Below are positions 52,735 through 61,924 of a stretch of 64,000 bases of DNA, in pieces. Below the pieces are notes generated by a model. The model did no database searches, was not told where the DNA came from, and saw only the letters and a list, made by a program, of their open reading frames with translations. Source of the stretch: Malurus cyaneus samueli (taxonomy: Eukaryota > Chordata > Aves > Passeriformes > Maluridae). The stretch's first letter is position 1. Each line of letters opens with the position of its first letter. Position numbers and translations under genes: made by a program. The stretch lies in NCBI GenBank assembly GCA_009741485.1, contig CM019227.1:16227121-16291120 (forward strand), written 5' to 3'.

Positions 52735-52789
52735 GCATCCCTGCGCGTGCTGCCTCCACCAACTCCTGCCCGCTCTTCCAACCGCCGCC

Positions 52790-54036
52790 ATGCTGACCGC
52801 CGAGGACAAGAAGCTGATCCAGCAGATCTGGGGGAAGTTGGGTGGCGCCGAGGAGGAAGTCGGAGCTGATACCCTATGGAGGTGCAGGCCTGGGGACCCC
52901 ACGGGCGAGGGGGACGAGCGGGTGGGAGCCCCACGGAGGGGCCGGTGTGGTGGGTCTGGCTGGGGTCAGCACCACTGACTGTCCCACTCCCCCAGGATGT
53001 TCCACGCCTACCCCCCAACCAAGACCTACTTCCCCCACTTCGACCTGTCACAAGGCTCTGACCAGATCCGTGGCCATGGCAAGAAAGTGGTGGCTGCCCT
53101 GGGCAAAGCCATCAAGAACATAGACAACCTGAGCCAGGCTCTGTCTGAGCTCAGCAACCTGCACGCCTACAACCTGCGTGTGGACCCCGTCAACTTCAAG
53201 GCAGGCGGAGAAGGGGATGGGGAAAATGGATTGGGCGTTTTGGGGCAGGTCAGGAATGGGGGCAGGGAATGGGGATTGGGATGGGGAATGGGGATGGAGA
53301 GACTGGGGTCAGGGGATGGACAGGGAATGAGGATGGGGGTGGGAATGGGAATGGAGACTGGGGGTCAGGTGATGGGACAGGGATCAGGAATGGAGGGTGG
53401 GAGATGGGGAATGGAGACTGGAGGACAGGGATCAGGATGGGTGGCAGAGGACGGGGAATGGGGAACGGAGACCGGGACAGGAATGGGGACAGGGATGAGG
53501 ATAGGGGGTGGAGGATGGAGACTGCAGGACAGGGAATGGGGGACAGGAATCAGGAATGGGGGGTGGGAGATGGGGAATGGAGACTGGAGGACAGGGATCA
53601 GGATGGGGGGCGACAGGGAATGGAACTGCGGGACAGGAATGGGACAGGGATGAGGGATTAGGGGGTGGAGGATGGAGACTGCAGGACAGGGAATGGGGAC
53701 AGGATCAGGAATGGGGGGTGGGATGGGGAATGGAGACTGGAGGACAGGGATCAGGATGGGGGGCAGGGGATGGAGAACAGGGACAGGGAGGATGATCAGG
53801 ATGGGGAGCAGAGGATGGGGAAGGGGCTACAGAGGATGTAGGAGAGGGACCGGGATGGGGCTGTGGGGGCCGCAGTGGAGGTGCTAAAGCCCCGTTTTGT
53901 CTCGCAGCTGCTGGCGCAGTGCCTGCAGGTGGTCCTGGCCGTGCGCCTGGGTAAGGAATACACCCCCGAGGTGCACGCTGCCGTCGACAAGTTCATGTCG
54001 GCCGTGGCCGCCGTGCTGGCTGAGAAGTACAGATGA
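52790..54036 (+). CDS. HBAD: alpha-D globin
   Basis: Alpha-type chain of the minor adult haemoglobin of birds (HbD), orthologue of mammalian mu. Exons 52790-52881, 52996-53200, 53908-54036 (92, 205, 129 bases; 141 residues, initiator Met counted as residue 1 as in other alpha-D chains). The start [16 protein letters not shown] is diagnostic. Distal His58 (RGHGKK) and proximal His87 (NLHAYNL) are present and the end is AEKYR. Intron 1 is only 114 bases with donor AG|GTGCAG. Intron 2 begins AAG|GCAGGC, a GC instead of GT donor; no usable GT lies beside it, and the same unusual junction is, as I recall, known for duck and chicken alpha-D. Intron 2 is filled by a purine-rich minisatellite. Codon use is GC-rich like alpha-A. 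Confidence 0.97.
53215..53860 (+). repeat. HBAD: purine-strand minisatellite in alpha-D intron 2
   Basis: Nearly the whole intron is G/A on the coding strand, built from words such as 'gggaatggagactggagg' and 'acagggatcaggatgggg'. A higher-order unit of about 155-166 bases recurs three times, with 'tcaggaatgg' starting at 53384, 53550 and 53705. Long frames reading Met-Gly-Asn-Gly repeats are artefacts. Runs of three or more G are frequent, so G-quadruplex or triplex potential is high on sequence grounds. Confidence 0.92.
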
Positions 54037-54062
54037 GCTGTCAGCCGTGCCCGTGAAGCATC

Positions 54063-54068
54063 AATAAA
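54063..54068 (+). other. HBAD: alpha-D polyadenylation signal AATAAA
   Basis: Canonical signal 26 bases after the stop codon, so the 3' UTR is very short (about 50 bases), followed by a T-containing then G-rich stretch. Confidence 0.9.
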
Positions 54069-54103
54069 AAAGACTCTTTTGCCGCAGCACCGCGTCCGTG
54101 TGT

Positions 54104-54178
54104 GCCGGGGCGGGGGCGGGGGCCGGGTGGCGGAGAGGTGGCGTGATGGACGGACGGACGGAGGGACGGACGGAGGGG
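54104..54178 (+). repeat. G-run block and (GGAC)n microsatellite
   Basis: Three close G runs at 54107-54127 (G4-capable) are followed by a short tetranucleotide run of ggac/ggag units at about 54147-54176. They lie just past the alpha-D cleavage region and could act as a transcriptional pause, which is inference. Confidence 0.7.
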
Positions 54179-54179
54179 G

Positions 54180-56120
54180 CTGCCGGGGCGGTGGGTGTGC
54201 CACGGGAAGGCAGGGCCATCCCTGGGCTCCCGGAGTGTCCCCCTGACTGCTTCCAGACCTACCCAGCACGGGATGCAGCTGATGGACGCAGGGAATGGGG
54301 TTGTGCCTGCATCGCATCGCTCCAGGGATGCGCCGACACAAATGTGATCCCTGCGTCCCCTTGAACATCCTGGGGGGTGTGGGAATTATCCCTGCCTGTC
54401 TCCATCTATCAAGATGGATTTTTAGGACTTTATTAGGGATGCTGTCGGAGATAAGTGCTTGCACGAGCTCCAGGGGCAATCAGAGAATTCATGGAGTGAG
54501 AAATGTACACCACAGACCATTGAGCACCAAGATTGTTCTTGGACTCAAGCTCCTGAGACACAAATCCCAGACGACTGCCAGGGAAAGCCTCCACACCTGC
54601 CCCATGTGTAAACTCTTCCCCTGGGACCTGGGCAGGGTAGGAATGGGGTGGGCAAAGCTGCAGTGCAGCACAGGAACACTGGTTTCAAGACTTTTGAGCC
54701 TGAATTTAAAAAAAATCACTGATCACAGGTGACGGGCTAAGAGACACTAAACCAGCCCTGGGTTTGCTGTGTGCTGTGACACCAGTGGGAGGAGATGAGG
54801 TCCTGCAGGACAGCAGTGCTTGAGTGCCCAGGTGTGGGCAGGAGGCAGGTGGGGACACACAGGGACCCTGCCTGCTCTCACACAGGGCCAGCAGTCCCTG
54901 ACCACGGCATCCCCTGTCCCTGCAGGTGAACCCACAGCGCTTATCCTCAATCCTCCGGCACATCCCAGATGTGTGCTCGTGTGCATTTACACCCATTTGT
55001 TTTTGTGCCCTCAGTGTGAAGGGCTCTGCTGCCTTGGCAGCCCCTCCCATGCACACACAAGCAGCAGACGCTGCCCCGCCGCTGATTCCCAGAAGCTCAG
55101 CCCCCGGCCCTCCCTCCCCACTCTGAAGTGCTGCCAGACCGAGCTAATCTCCCCAAAACACGAACGATAAGAACCTCAGCCGTGGAGGAAACACGGGTGC
55201 GAGCTGTCACCTGCTGGCCTGCGCCACCTCCCGACCCTGCTGGGAGCTCTGCAAGCCCCCTCGCCCTCCTTGTCTACCTCGCCATCCTCCTCTCCCTGGC
55301 CCTTGTTACATTCCTCACCTTCATCATTTGGGGGGCACAGGGCTCATCACAAACCATTGTGCTCCATTGTCTCTTCCCAAGGTGCTTGCAGCAGTGCCCA
55401 GTGCGGATCCCATGGCTCTCCCAAGTGTTCTCTTCTCCCTGCCCAGAATGCAGGATCCCCCAGTGCCCCCCCGGGCACTCAGGTAGTCCCCTAACATAGC
55501 TGCGGAGGGCTTGGGGCCAGGGTGTAGCTCCTTAGGGTCCTGTAGGCCAAGAGATGTGACGTGGCTTCGTAGGGCAGGGGTCTAAAATGGCACAACATTG
55601 TAGGTGCACAGGATGTGGGGTGCAGGGATGTGGCACGGGTTGTGGGTGCCACGAGAGTTGGGTGCCAGACGGGTGAGTTGTTCTGAGTGAACCGGAGCGC
55701 AGGTGGAGTGCCTCTTCTTGAGTGCAGCTGTGCACAGGGGCAGTGTTGGACGGCAGGGGGATGTATGGGGACAGCACGTGTGTGTGCAGGGAGGTGTAGG
55801 TGGCAGGGGCAGTGCATGCAAGGGCAGTGCGTGAAAGGGGGTGCTCAGAGGTGTGTGCGGGCTGTTGGATGGGCAGTCTGGGCCATGCAGGTGCCCGCGG
55901 GGCTGGCTGTGGGTGTGGGGCGCAGACTCGCCCACGTTGCTGTCCCTACACCTGCCAGAACCCAGCCAGGCTGTGCCAAGGAGGGGACACACCCTGGGTC
56001 CTCTGCCAGCGCCACTGCAGACCCTAACGACAGCCCGTGCCAGCCCGGGAACTGCACCTAAACCTAAAGCTCACCCTAACCCGGAGCCTAACCCCGCTAT
56101 CATGTCAGCTTGTGCCAGAG
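54180..56120. other. alpha-D to alpha-A intergenic DNA
   Basis: About 2 kb. It includes a G-rich, weakly repetitive stretch near 55560-55920 (variants of 'gtgcaggg' and 'gggcagtg') and a short CCTAA-rich, telomere-like run at about 56055-56096. I see no globin pseudogene and no other exon. Confidence 0.5.
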
Positions 56121-56291
56121 GGACAGGGACCACCCGCCCGCGCTGGCACAAGCCCTGACCGTGACCCCGGTGCCGGTGCCGGTGTCCGGGCGGAGCGGGG
56201 CGGGCCAGGACGGGCGGCGGCCCCACCTGGCCGGGGTCCAGCACCCCCGGAGCGGGGCCGGGCCGGGCCGGGCCAAGGCAAGGGTGACATC
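56121..56291 (+). promoter_or_regulatory. HBAA: GC-rich alpha-A proximal region, no TATA seen
   Basis: The 170 bases before the alpha-A ATG contain a CACC/GC-type CCACCCGCCC at 56130-56139, GC boxes near 56187-56220 and four tandem GGGCC units at about 56254-56274. I find no TATA box, CCAAT box or GATA site here. That is unlike the other two globin promoters in this window. The ATG context (atcATGg, A at -3) is good. Either promoter elements are missing from this assembly or this gene uses GC-rich initiation. Confidence 0.5.
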
Positions 56292-56967
56292 ATGGTGCTG
56301 TCCGCCAACGACAAGACCAACGTCAAGGCCGTTTTCGGCAAAATCGGCGGCCAGGCCGAGGAGCTGGGCGCCGAGACCCTGGACAGGTACGTGTCCACCC
56401 CCGGCGTGACCCTCTCTCCTGTCCAGCCCTGATTCCCTCCTGCTGCCCCCTGTTCTCCCCATCCGCGGCTGTCTCTGTCCTATGTGACCCCGTCCCTGTC
56501 TCACCCGCCCCTGAACCCTTCTGTTCTCCAGGATGTTCCATGCCTACCCCCAGACCAAGACCTACTTCCCCCACTTCGACCTGTCAAAGGGCTCTGCCCA
56601 GGTCAAGGGTCATGGCAAGAAGGTAGCGGCTGCCCTGGTCGAAGCTGCCAACCACATCGATGACATTGCTGGTGCCCTCTCCAAGCTCAGCGACCTCCAT
56701 GCCCAAAAACTCCGCGTGGACCCCGTCAACTTCAAAGTGAGTGTCTTGGAAGGGGTGACCAGCCCAGCTCCCCTCCTATGCCCCCTTGGCCACCCCCTCA
56801 CCTCATGCCCTTGCTCACCACATCCTTTTGCCTTTCAGCTGCTGGGCCAGTGCTTCCTGGTGGTGGTGGCCTCCCACCACCCCGCTCTGCTGACCCCAGA
56901 GGTCCACGCTTCCCTGGACAAGTTCCTGTGCTCCGTGGGAACCGTGCTGACTGCCAAGTACCGTTAA
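56292..56967 (+). CDS. HBAA: alpha-A globin (major adult alpha chain)
   Basis: Alpha chain of the major adult haemoglobin (HbA) of birds; binds heme and pairs with adult beta chains in definitive erythrocytes. Exons 56292-56386, 56532-56736, 56839-56967 (95, 205, 129 bases; 142 residues with Met, 141 mature), introns of 145 and 102 bases with GT-AG ends. Start [17 protein letters not shown]. Mature His58 and His87 are present, as are Pro119, Tyr140 and Arg141. Ser111 and Leu116 sit in the GH region where I recall Ile and Ala in most birds, so these may be lineage-specific substitutions. The 5' half of exon 2 is strikingly close to alpha-D. It is the 3'-most globin, as in other birds. Confidence 0.97.
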
Positions 56968-57035
56968 ACCGGGTACCGTGGCTAGAGCTGGGCCCAACAC
57001 ACTACCAGCCGACAGCGAGCAGTCAAATGTTCTGA

Positions 57036-57041
57036 AATAAA
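57036..57041 (+). other. HBAA: alpha-A polyadenylation signal AATAAA
   Basis: Canonical AATAAA 69 bases after the stop codon, with a following TG/T-rich element near 57050-57075. Confidence 0.9.
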
Positions 57042-57079
57042 ATCTCTTGCATTTGTGCTCCAGCTCTGGTGTCCTGCTC

Positions 57080-57720
57080 TGTGTGCTGCCTGCGGCAAGG
57101 GAGTGGGAGGGATGTGCTCCGGGGGTCTGAACTGGGGGTTCCCCCCCAAATGGAGGAAATGGGTTCTGGTTTTGCTGTCTCTGAGAGGATGCAGTGTTTG
57201 GGGGTTGGTATTGGGCAGACAGACACTGCTCTGCTGCCGTGGGGCTCTGGGAGCAAGCACAGCATTTACAAGCACCAGTGGAGGAGAGAGAACCGTGGAA
57301 GGTCTGGGGCTCCCTGCAGCCCAAGGCAGCCCCACCAGAATTCCACACTGGGATTCCCTCTTGCACCACCAGTCGCATGCAGCTCTTGCTCAGGACAAAG
57401 TGTGAGAGGGCATCTCCTCCTGGAAATGCTTGCAGGAGACACTGGAATACAGGGGGTCCCGGCTCCTGTGCCCCTCTGCCTGGTGGCACAGCAAGGACAC
57501 CCTGAGGACCTCCGTGCGCCAGGACATCTTTGCACACACGGCACCCAGGGCTGTGCAGTGGTGTAAGATTTCTTCTGTCTCCCTTAATGCCCCATTTCTG
57601 GGGTGCCGGTGTCGAGTGATGGGTCCTGGGGAGCTGCAAGGGGAGCAGATGGGGCTCAGCTCTGGATCCAGCAGCATGGGGGTGTTGGGACACGAAAAGG
57701 AGCCCAGGAGTTGGGCTGGT
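57080..57720. other. alpha-A 3' flank
   Basis: Single-copy-looking GC-rich DNA with no exon. Long antisense frames that overlap alpha-A exon 3 (for example minus 56815-57693) have no recognisable protein family. Confidence 0.4.
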
Positions 57721-57725
57721 GTCTG

Positions 57726-57790
57726 CACCCCCCAGCCCTTATCACAGCTCACAGCAGGCTGGCCGTGGTGGGGGGAGATAAAGCAAAGTG
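57726..57790 (+). promoter_or_regulatory. candidate alpha-A 3' enhancer
   Basis: Within 56 bases: CACCCCCC 57726-57733, GATA site in reverse (CTTATC) around 57738-57743, GGTGGGGGG 57767-57775 (reverse CACC) and AGATAA 57776-57781. The cluster lies about 0.7 kb past the alpha-A polyadenylation signal. Chicken has a known erythroid enhancer downstream of alpha-A that uses GATA sites, so position and content agree. Function is inferred. Confidence 0.7.
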
Positions 57791-57799
57791 TGGGCTCTC

Positions 57800-59020
57800 C
57801 TCCAGCTCTGGGTGTGGTGGGAGACTGGGCCACAGATAGTCCAGGGAGGCTACAAGCTGCCAGGTGCTGAGTAAGGCTGGGAGGCCCTTAGTGAGGGGGG
57901 GAAGGTTCAAGGGGGCCCCAGGGTGGCTCACAAGGCCAGCCAAGGTTGCCACGGGCCCCTGTGATCCCTGGCACTGGCAAGGATGGACTCCCCGCTAGTC
58001 CCATGGCCTCCAGGCACTGTCAGGGAGCGCACAGGGACAGGAGAGGTTCCAGTGGCTCCAAAGAGGGAAGGAGACCCTGGAGATCCCTGGATTTGTCCTG
58101 CAAGGCACCACAGGCATCATGATCCAACTGCTCCTGGGAGGATGGGAGGAGAAAGCCCATCAGGGCATCACTGGCCAACCTGAGCCACCTTTGTACGGAG
58201 CAGGTTCAGCCAACATCACCAGAGCTGTGGGTGCAGCTCCCTGGGCATCTCACAGAGAACCAGGGTATGGTGAGGTCACATGGGTATGCAAGGAGGTGTG
58301 AACTGCTGTGGAAATCATTGGGACGAGCCAGCATCAAATCCAGCATGGACTTGGGCTCCTCCAAACCCAGCCACTAAGGACCCTGAGCACGGTGGGTGCG
58401 TGACACAAGGTGTAAGAGCAGTGTGGGGACAATGTGTATGCGAAGGGTGGAACTTGTCCCCAGTTTGGTTTTTGCTCCCAAGCCGTGCTGTGACCTCAGG
58501 CAGGACGCGTTGGGTGCCCATGGGCAGTGTCCTGCCCCTGCAGCACTTTCGCAGGGTTCTGCCGGGCCGAAGAGCCCATGAGCTCGTGTTGTCCCAGCCA
58601 TTTGTCCCTGCTGCCACAAGAGGGGGACCTCAAACCGTGGTGCTTTATCGGGGCCACGCAGAGGGTGCGAGGGCTGGGACAAGCAGGTCTGCTGGGCTTC
58701 CAGCCAGCCCCAGATCCCGAGGGCACTGGGGACACTGGTGCCAGCTCTGACGGGGTGCAGAACCCCTCCCCATCAGCCCGTGTTTAGTGCTCAGTGTCCC
58801 AGCTTTGAGCCCCCTGTGCCCCCTGAGCCCCCTCTGCCCCCAGTGTCCAGTGCTGAGTGTCCCAGCCCCGAGCCCCTTGTTCGTCCTGGCTCACAGCACA
58901 GGGGCTCCCTTCACTGGGCAACCCTTTGTGTGTCCAAGACACAGCCTTGCCCCATGGGACAGACATGCTGGCCATAGCATGGCTTTCCTTGAGCTGGCAT
59001 CACTGCCCAGCTGCTCAGGA
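57800..59020. other. 3' flanking DNA, nothing recognised
   Basis: GC-rich sequence with no convincing exon or repeat family. Several open frames appear by chance in the GC-rich DNA. A low-complexity CCCCTGAGCC-like stretch lies near 58808-58850. Confidence 0.4.
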
Positions 59021-59029
59021 CGTGCAGCA

Positions 59030-59145
59030 GCCATGCTCTGGAGCAGGACAGGTCAGCTTGGGGATGGTCCTGCTCAGGGCCAGAAGCTGGACTCGGTGAT
59101 TCTAGTGGGGCCCTTCCAACCTAACAAATTGTGTGATTCTGTGAA
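59030..59145 (+). mobile_element. CR1 LINE 3' end, short
   Basis: Short CR1 tail: 'aagctggactcggtgattct', 'gggcccttccaacctaacaa' and the ending 'attgtgtgattctgtga'. Confidence 0.85.
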
Positions 59146-59149
59146 TATT

Positions 59150-60100
59150 TGCCCCAGTGCTGGCCCAGGCTGGTTTTGCTGCTGGTGTCACTGCAGCTCC
59201 AGTGCTGAGGAGAGACTTGGAGGCAACTCCTGCCTTGCCACAGCAGCAGCAGCCTGAAACAGCCCCAGGTGACATTGAGAAGGTGGACTTTGGGGACAAA
59301 AGCCCCTAATCCAGGCCATGGCAGCACTCAGGAGGCAGAGTCACTCCAGGCAGCTTCAGCAGAAGAAAGAATATGAATATCTCCAGGTCGTGCCTGTTTT
59401 GATGTCTCCACTCTCTGTGGGCCTTTCTCAGCTCTCATTTATTCTCAATGGACAAAGCATCCAGGGTTGAAAAATACCCCTAGAATGGCACAGTGTTCTG
59501 TCCCATGATGTCACCAAGGCAAGTGGCATCTCAGAGCTCACTTTTACTGAGAGAAGAGCTAAAATGACATCAGGAAATGAGCTTTGTGGTTATGACTTAC
59601 CTGATCACGACACTTTCACCAGTCTCTTGCGGGGTTGCAAACAGCATTGTCCAGGTGGTTTGGATCCTAATCTTCTTGTGTGGCTTGGATCCTAATCTTA
59701 TTGTGTTGGATTATCATGGCCCTAGAGAGTGTGTCCTGGAAAGGGCACAGAAACATGCTTCTGGAAGAGGTCAAGCATCCTGGGACAATTTTACAGGAAT
59801 TCTCTGTTAATTTTCTGTCTTCCCACTGCTTCTCTGCTGTATTTTAATCTAGAAAAAAAGCAATGGGAATACAGAGAAGTAATTCCCCACTGGAAGCTGA
59901 TCTTAGAAGACCCATTGAGAGATCCTCTTGCTGGAATGGGGAGAGAAAACGTCATGTGTTTCACAAGCAGTTCTCATTTATACATCCCATATTGGAATTC
60001 AATATGGCAATAGTGTAACCCATGAGCGCTGCAGCCAATAGGTCTTCTGCTTGTCTGCTCTGTGTTTGGACAGCCACTCTTTCCTAAATGTCAGATTTTC
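59150..60100. other. 3' intergenic DNA, nothing recognised
   Basis: About 950 bases with no exon. A local duplication of 'cttgtgtggcttggatccta / ttattgtgttgga' type words occurs near 59650-59715. Confidence 0.4.
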
Positions 60101-60104
60101 CCTG

Positions 60105-60540
60105 CTGATCTGATCTCTGATTTATCTGGATCCTTTTGAGTTTTAAACCAGTGCTTGCAGCCCCTCCAGCTAAGGAACATCTGAGAACTTAATAAGGACA
60201 TTCTCCACTACAACACAAGATATTGATGACAGAACAGTGAATAATAATGGCAAACGAAGAACTGGAATCTGTCACAGAAGGAAAACAGACTCATCTGGAA
60301 TGATTCATTCTTGGCAAGGGGCATGATTATTACTCATCTCTTTCTTTGATTAAATATCCCACTGTTTGTTTGGGTTTTTTTTACTTGAAGCCGACTGGTT
60401 TGTAGTTCCTTGGTTTCCTCCTTTTACCCTGCTAATGATAAGAGACACAATGGTCTTATTTCTGTGACCCCATCCCCCTCCCTTTTTCTCACAGATATTT
60501 GGATATTTGGAGAAGGTTTCAATAAGTTTTTGAGGTAAAG
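60105..60540 (-). mobile_element. CR1 LINE internal fragment, antisense
   Basis: The plus strand shows antisense CR1 coding-region wording: 'aacttaataaggacattctc', 'gatattgatgacagaacagt' and 'actggtttgtagttccttgg'. Frame breaks are present, so it is a dead fragment. Confidence 0.7.
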
Positions 60541-61014
60541 GGGATTTTTTTTTTCCCAGGCAAGCACTCTGAAAATAAGAAATGGTTGAAATACACTTTA
60601 ATTCAAACCTTTTAGGATACTCCCACCTCCTCCACTGCCTGTTTTTCCAGTGGAAAAAGAAAAAGTGGTAGAAGATAGAAAATGGGCATTGATTAGATTT
60701 TCACTACAAAGCTGGAAATTGAATAGAAATGCAAAATTTTTCTTCCTGCCACACAGAACCACCTGGGAGATCTGATTTTGCTTGGAGCTGAGCTCATATG
60801 CAGTGCTCTGCTGGTAATATCAGTGCTTCCTTTCTGCCAGTGTTGCTTTTCTGTATTTTTCAGCAGCAGGAGATGCCATCTGGGGAGGGCACAGCTTTGG
60901 TTGTGCTCCTCCAGCTCCCACACAAGCAGTAACAGCAATTCCAGAGGGTGCCTTCCTGCCTGTTGCCTTCAGCATCTGTCTGTTGACCTGCTGCTGCTCA
61001 CAAATTTGCTCTAT

Positions 61015-61325
61015 CTTTTATAAACCTGCTGATCCTATTTGTTTTCACTGCCTCCTGTGGCAGTGAGTTCCAGAAGTTCATTCTCCCACCTGCTCCATAT
61101 AAAGTCCTTTCTATCCATTTTGAGCCAATCCACCAGACTGATCGATGGCCTCTAACCCTCGCTATGCATCACCAGGTCTTTATGATTTTGTAGGGCTGGC
61201 AGTTCCACTCCCCCTTCTCCAGAGGAAAATCCCATTCTCCTCAGGACCCCCTCATCCTGCAGCTACCCTGTCCCTTGATCTCAGTTGTCCTGCTCTAAGT
61301 CCACTACATTCTTACATCCTAAGAT
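61015..61325 (-). mobile_element. ancient CR1/L3-type LINE fragment, antisense
   Basis: 'cctgtggcagtgagttccag', 'aagttcattctcccacctgc' and 'catataaagtcctttctatc', then 'cttctccagaggaaaatccc', follow the antisense 3' region of old CR1/L3 elements. Diverged; ends approximate. Confidence 0.65.
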
Positions 61326-61602
61326 GTTCTGTTGCAATAGGACAAGGGGTGATGGTTTTAAACTAAAAGAGATTTGATTCAGATTAGACATAAGGAAGGA
61401 GTTTTTCACAATGAAGGTGGTAAAACATTACTCAGAGAGGTTGTGGATGCCCCATCCCTGGGAACTTTCCAGATCAGGCTGGATGGGGCTCCACGCAACC
61501 TCATCTAGTGGAAGACCATGACAGAGGGGAAGAACCAGATGACCTTTAAAAGTCACTTCCAACCCAAATAGTTCCATGATTATGGGATTCTGTGATCAGA
61601 GG
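61320..61602 (+). mobile_element. CR1 LINE 3' end
   Basis: Clear plus-strand CR1 tail: 'gacaaggggtgatggtttta', 'gattcagattagacataagg', 'gagaggttgtggatgcccca', 'agatgacctttaaaagtcac' and 'ccatgattatgggattctgt'. It abuts the antisense fragment before it, so two insertions are nested or adjacent. Confidence 0.92.
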
Positions 61603-61639
61603 CCAGGCCTGCACAGATGTGAGTGCACCAAGCTGTTAC

Positions 61640-61920
61640 ACAGCAGGCAGGAGATGCTCTCTTTCTTATTTTGTAATCTCAAGCCCTTCCTGATGACACC
61701 ATCACATTTTGTTGGGTTTTTTTTTTCTTGCTGCACATCAAGGCTACAATTTTAGTGAACCATCAGTGAGGACTCCAGCATCTTTTTCCTGAGCTGTAAT
61801 AGCCAGCTCAAGTCCAGCCTCCTCTGTTTTAATTCACATTTCCCTATCCAGGTCACCTTCTTTATCTACCCTGAAAGGATTGACCTTCTATTTTTTCATT
61901 TGTGAGTAACACTGAGAGCT
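61640..61920 (-). mobile_element. CR1 LINE internal fragment, antisense
   Basis: Antisense wording such as 'gcacatcaaggctacaattt', 'ccatcagtgaggactccagc' and 'cctgagctgtaatagccagc' marks an internal CR1 piece. It may belong with the antisense pieces at 60105-60540 and 61015-61325 as remnants of one long element interrupted by the plus-strand insertion. Confidence 0.6.
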
Positions 61921-61924
61921 GCAC

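Noticed and set aside
53269..53795. Plus-strand frames encoding Met-Gly-Asn-Gly-Asp repeats
   Set aside because: They lie wholly in the alpha-D intron 2 purine minisatellite and are removed by splicing.
53796..54479. 227-codon minus-strand open frame
   Set aside because: Antisense shadow of alpha-D exon 3; the exon on the plus strand is fully supported by homology and splice sites.
54180..56290. Possible fourth globin gene or pseudogene between alpha-D and alpha-A
   Set aside because: No globin-like exon words (for example around the distal or proximal His) are found on either strand in this interval.
56815..57693. 292-codon minus-strand open frame
   Set aside because: It is antisense to alpha-A exon 3 and GC-rich 3' flank, with no recognisable family; GC-rich codon bias of the globin exon keeps the antisense frame open.
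58608..58628. CTCF-like word ccacaagaggggga
   Set aside because: It deviates from the core consensus at two or more important positions; without binding data it is not supportable, and a similar weak match at about 42106-42117 fails for the same reason.
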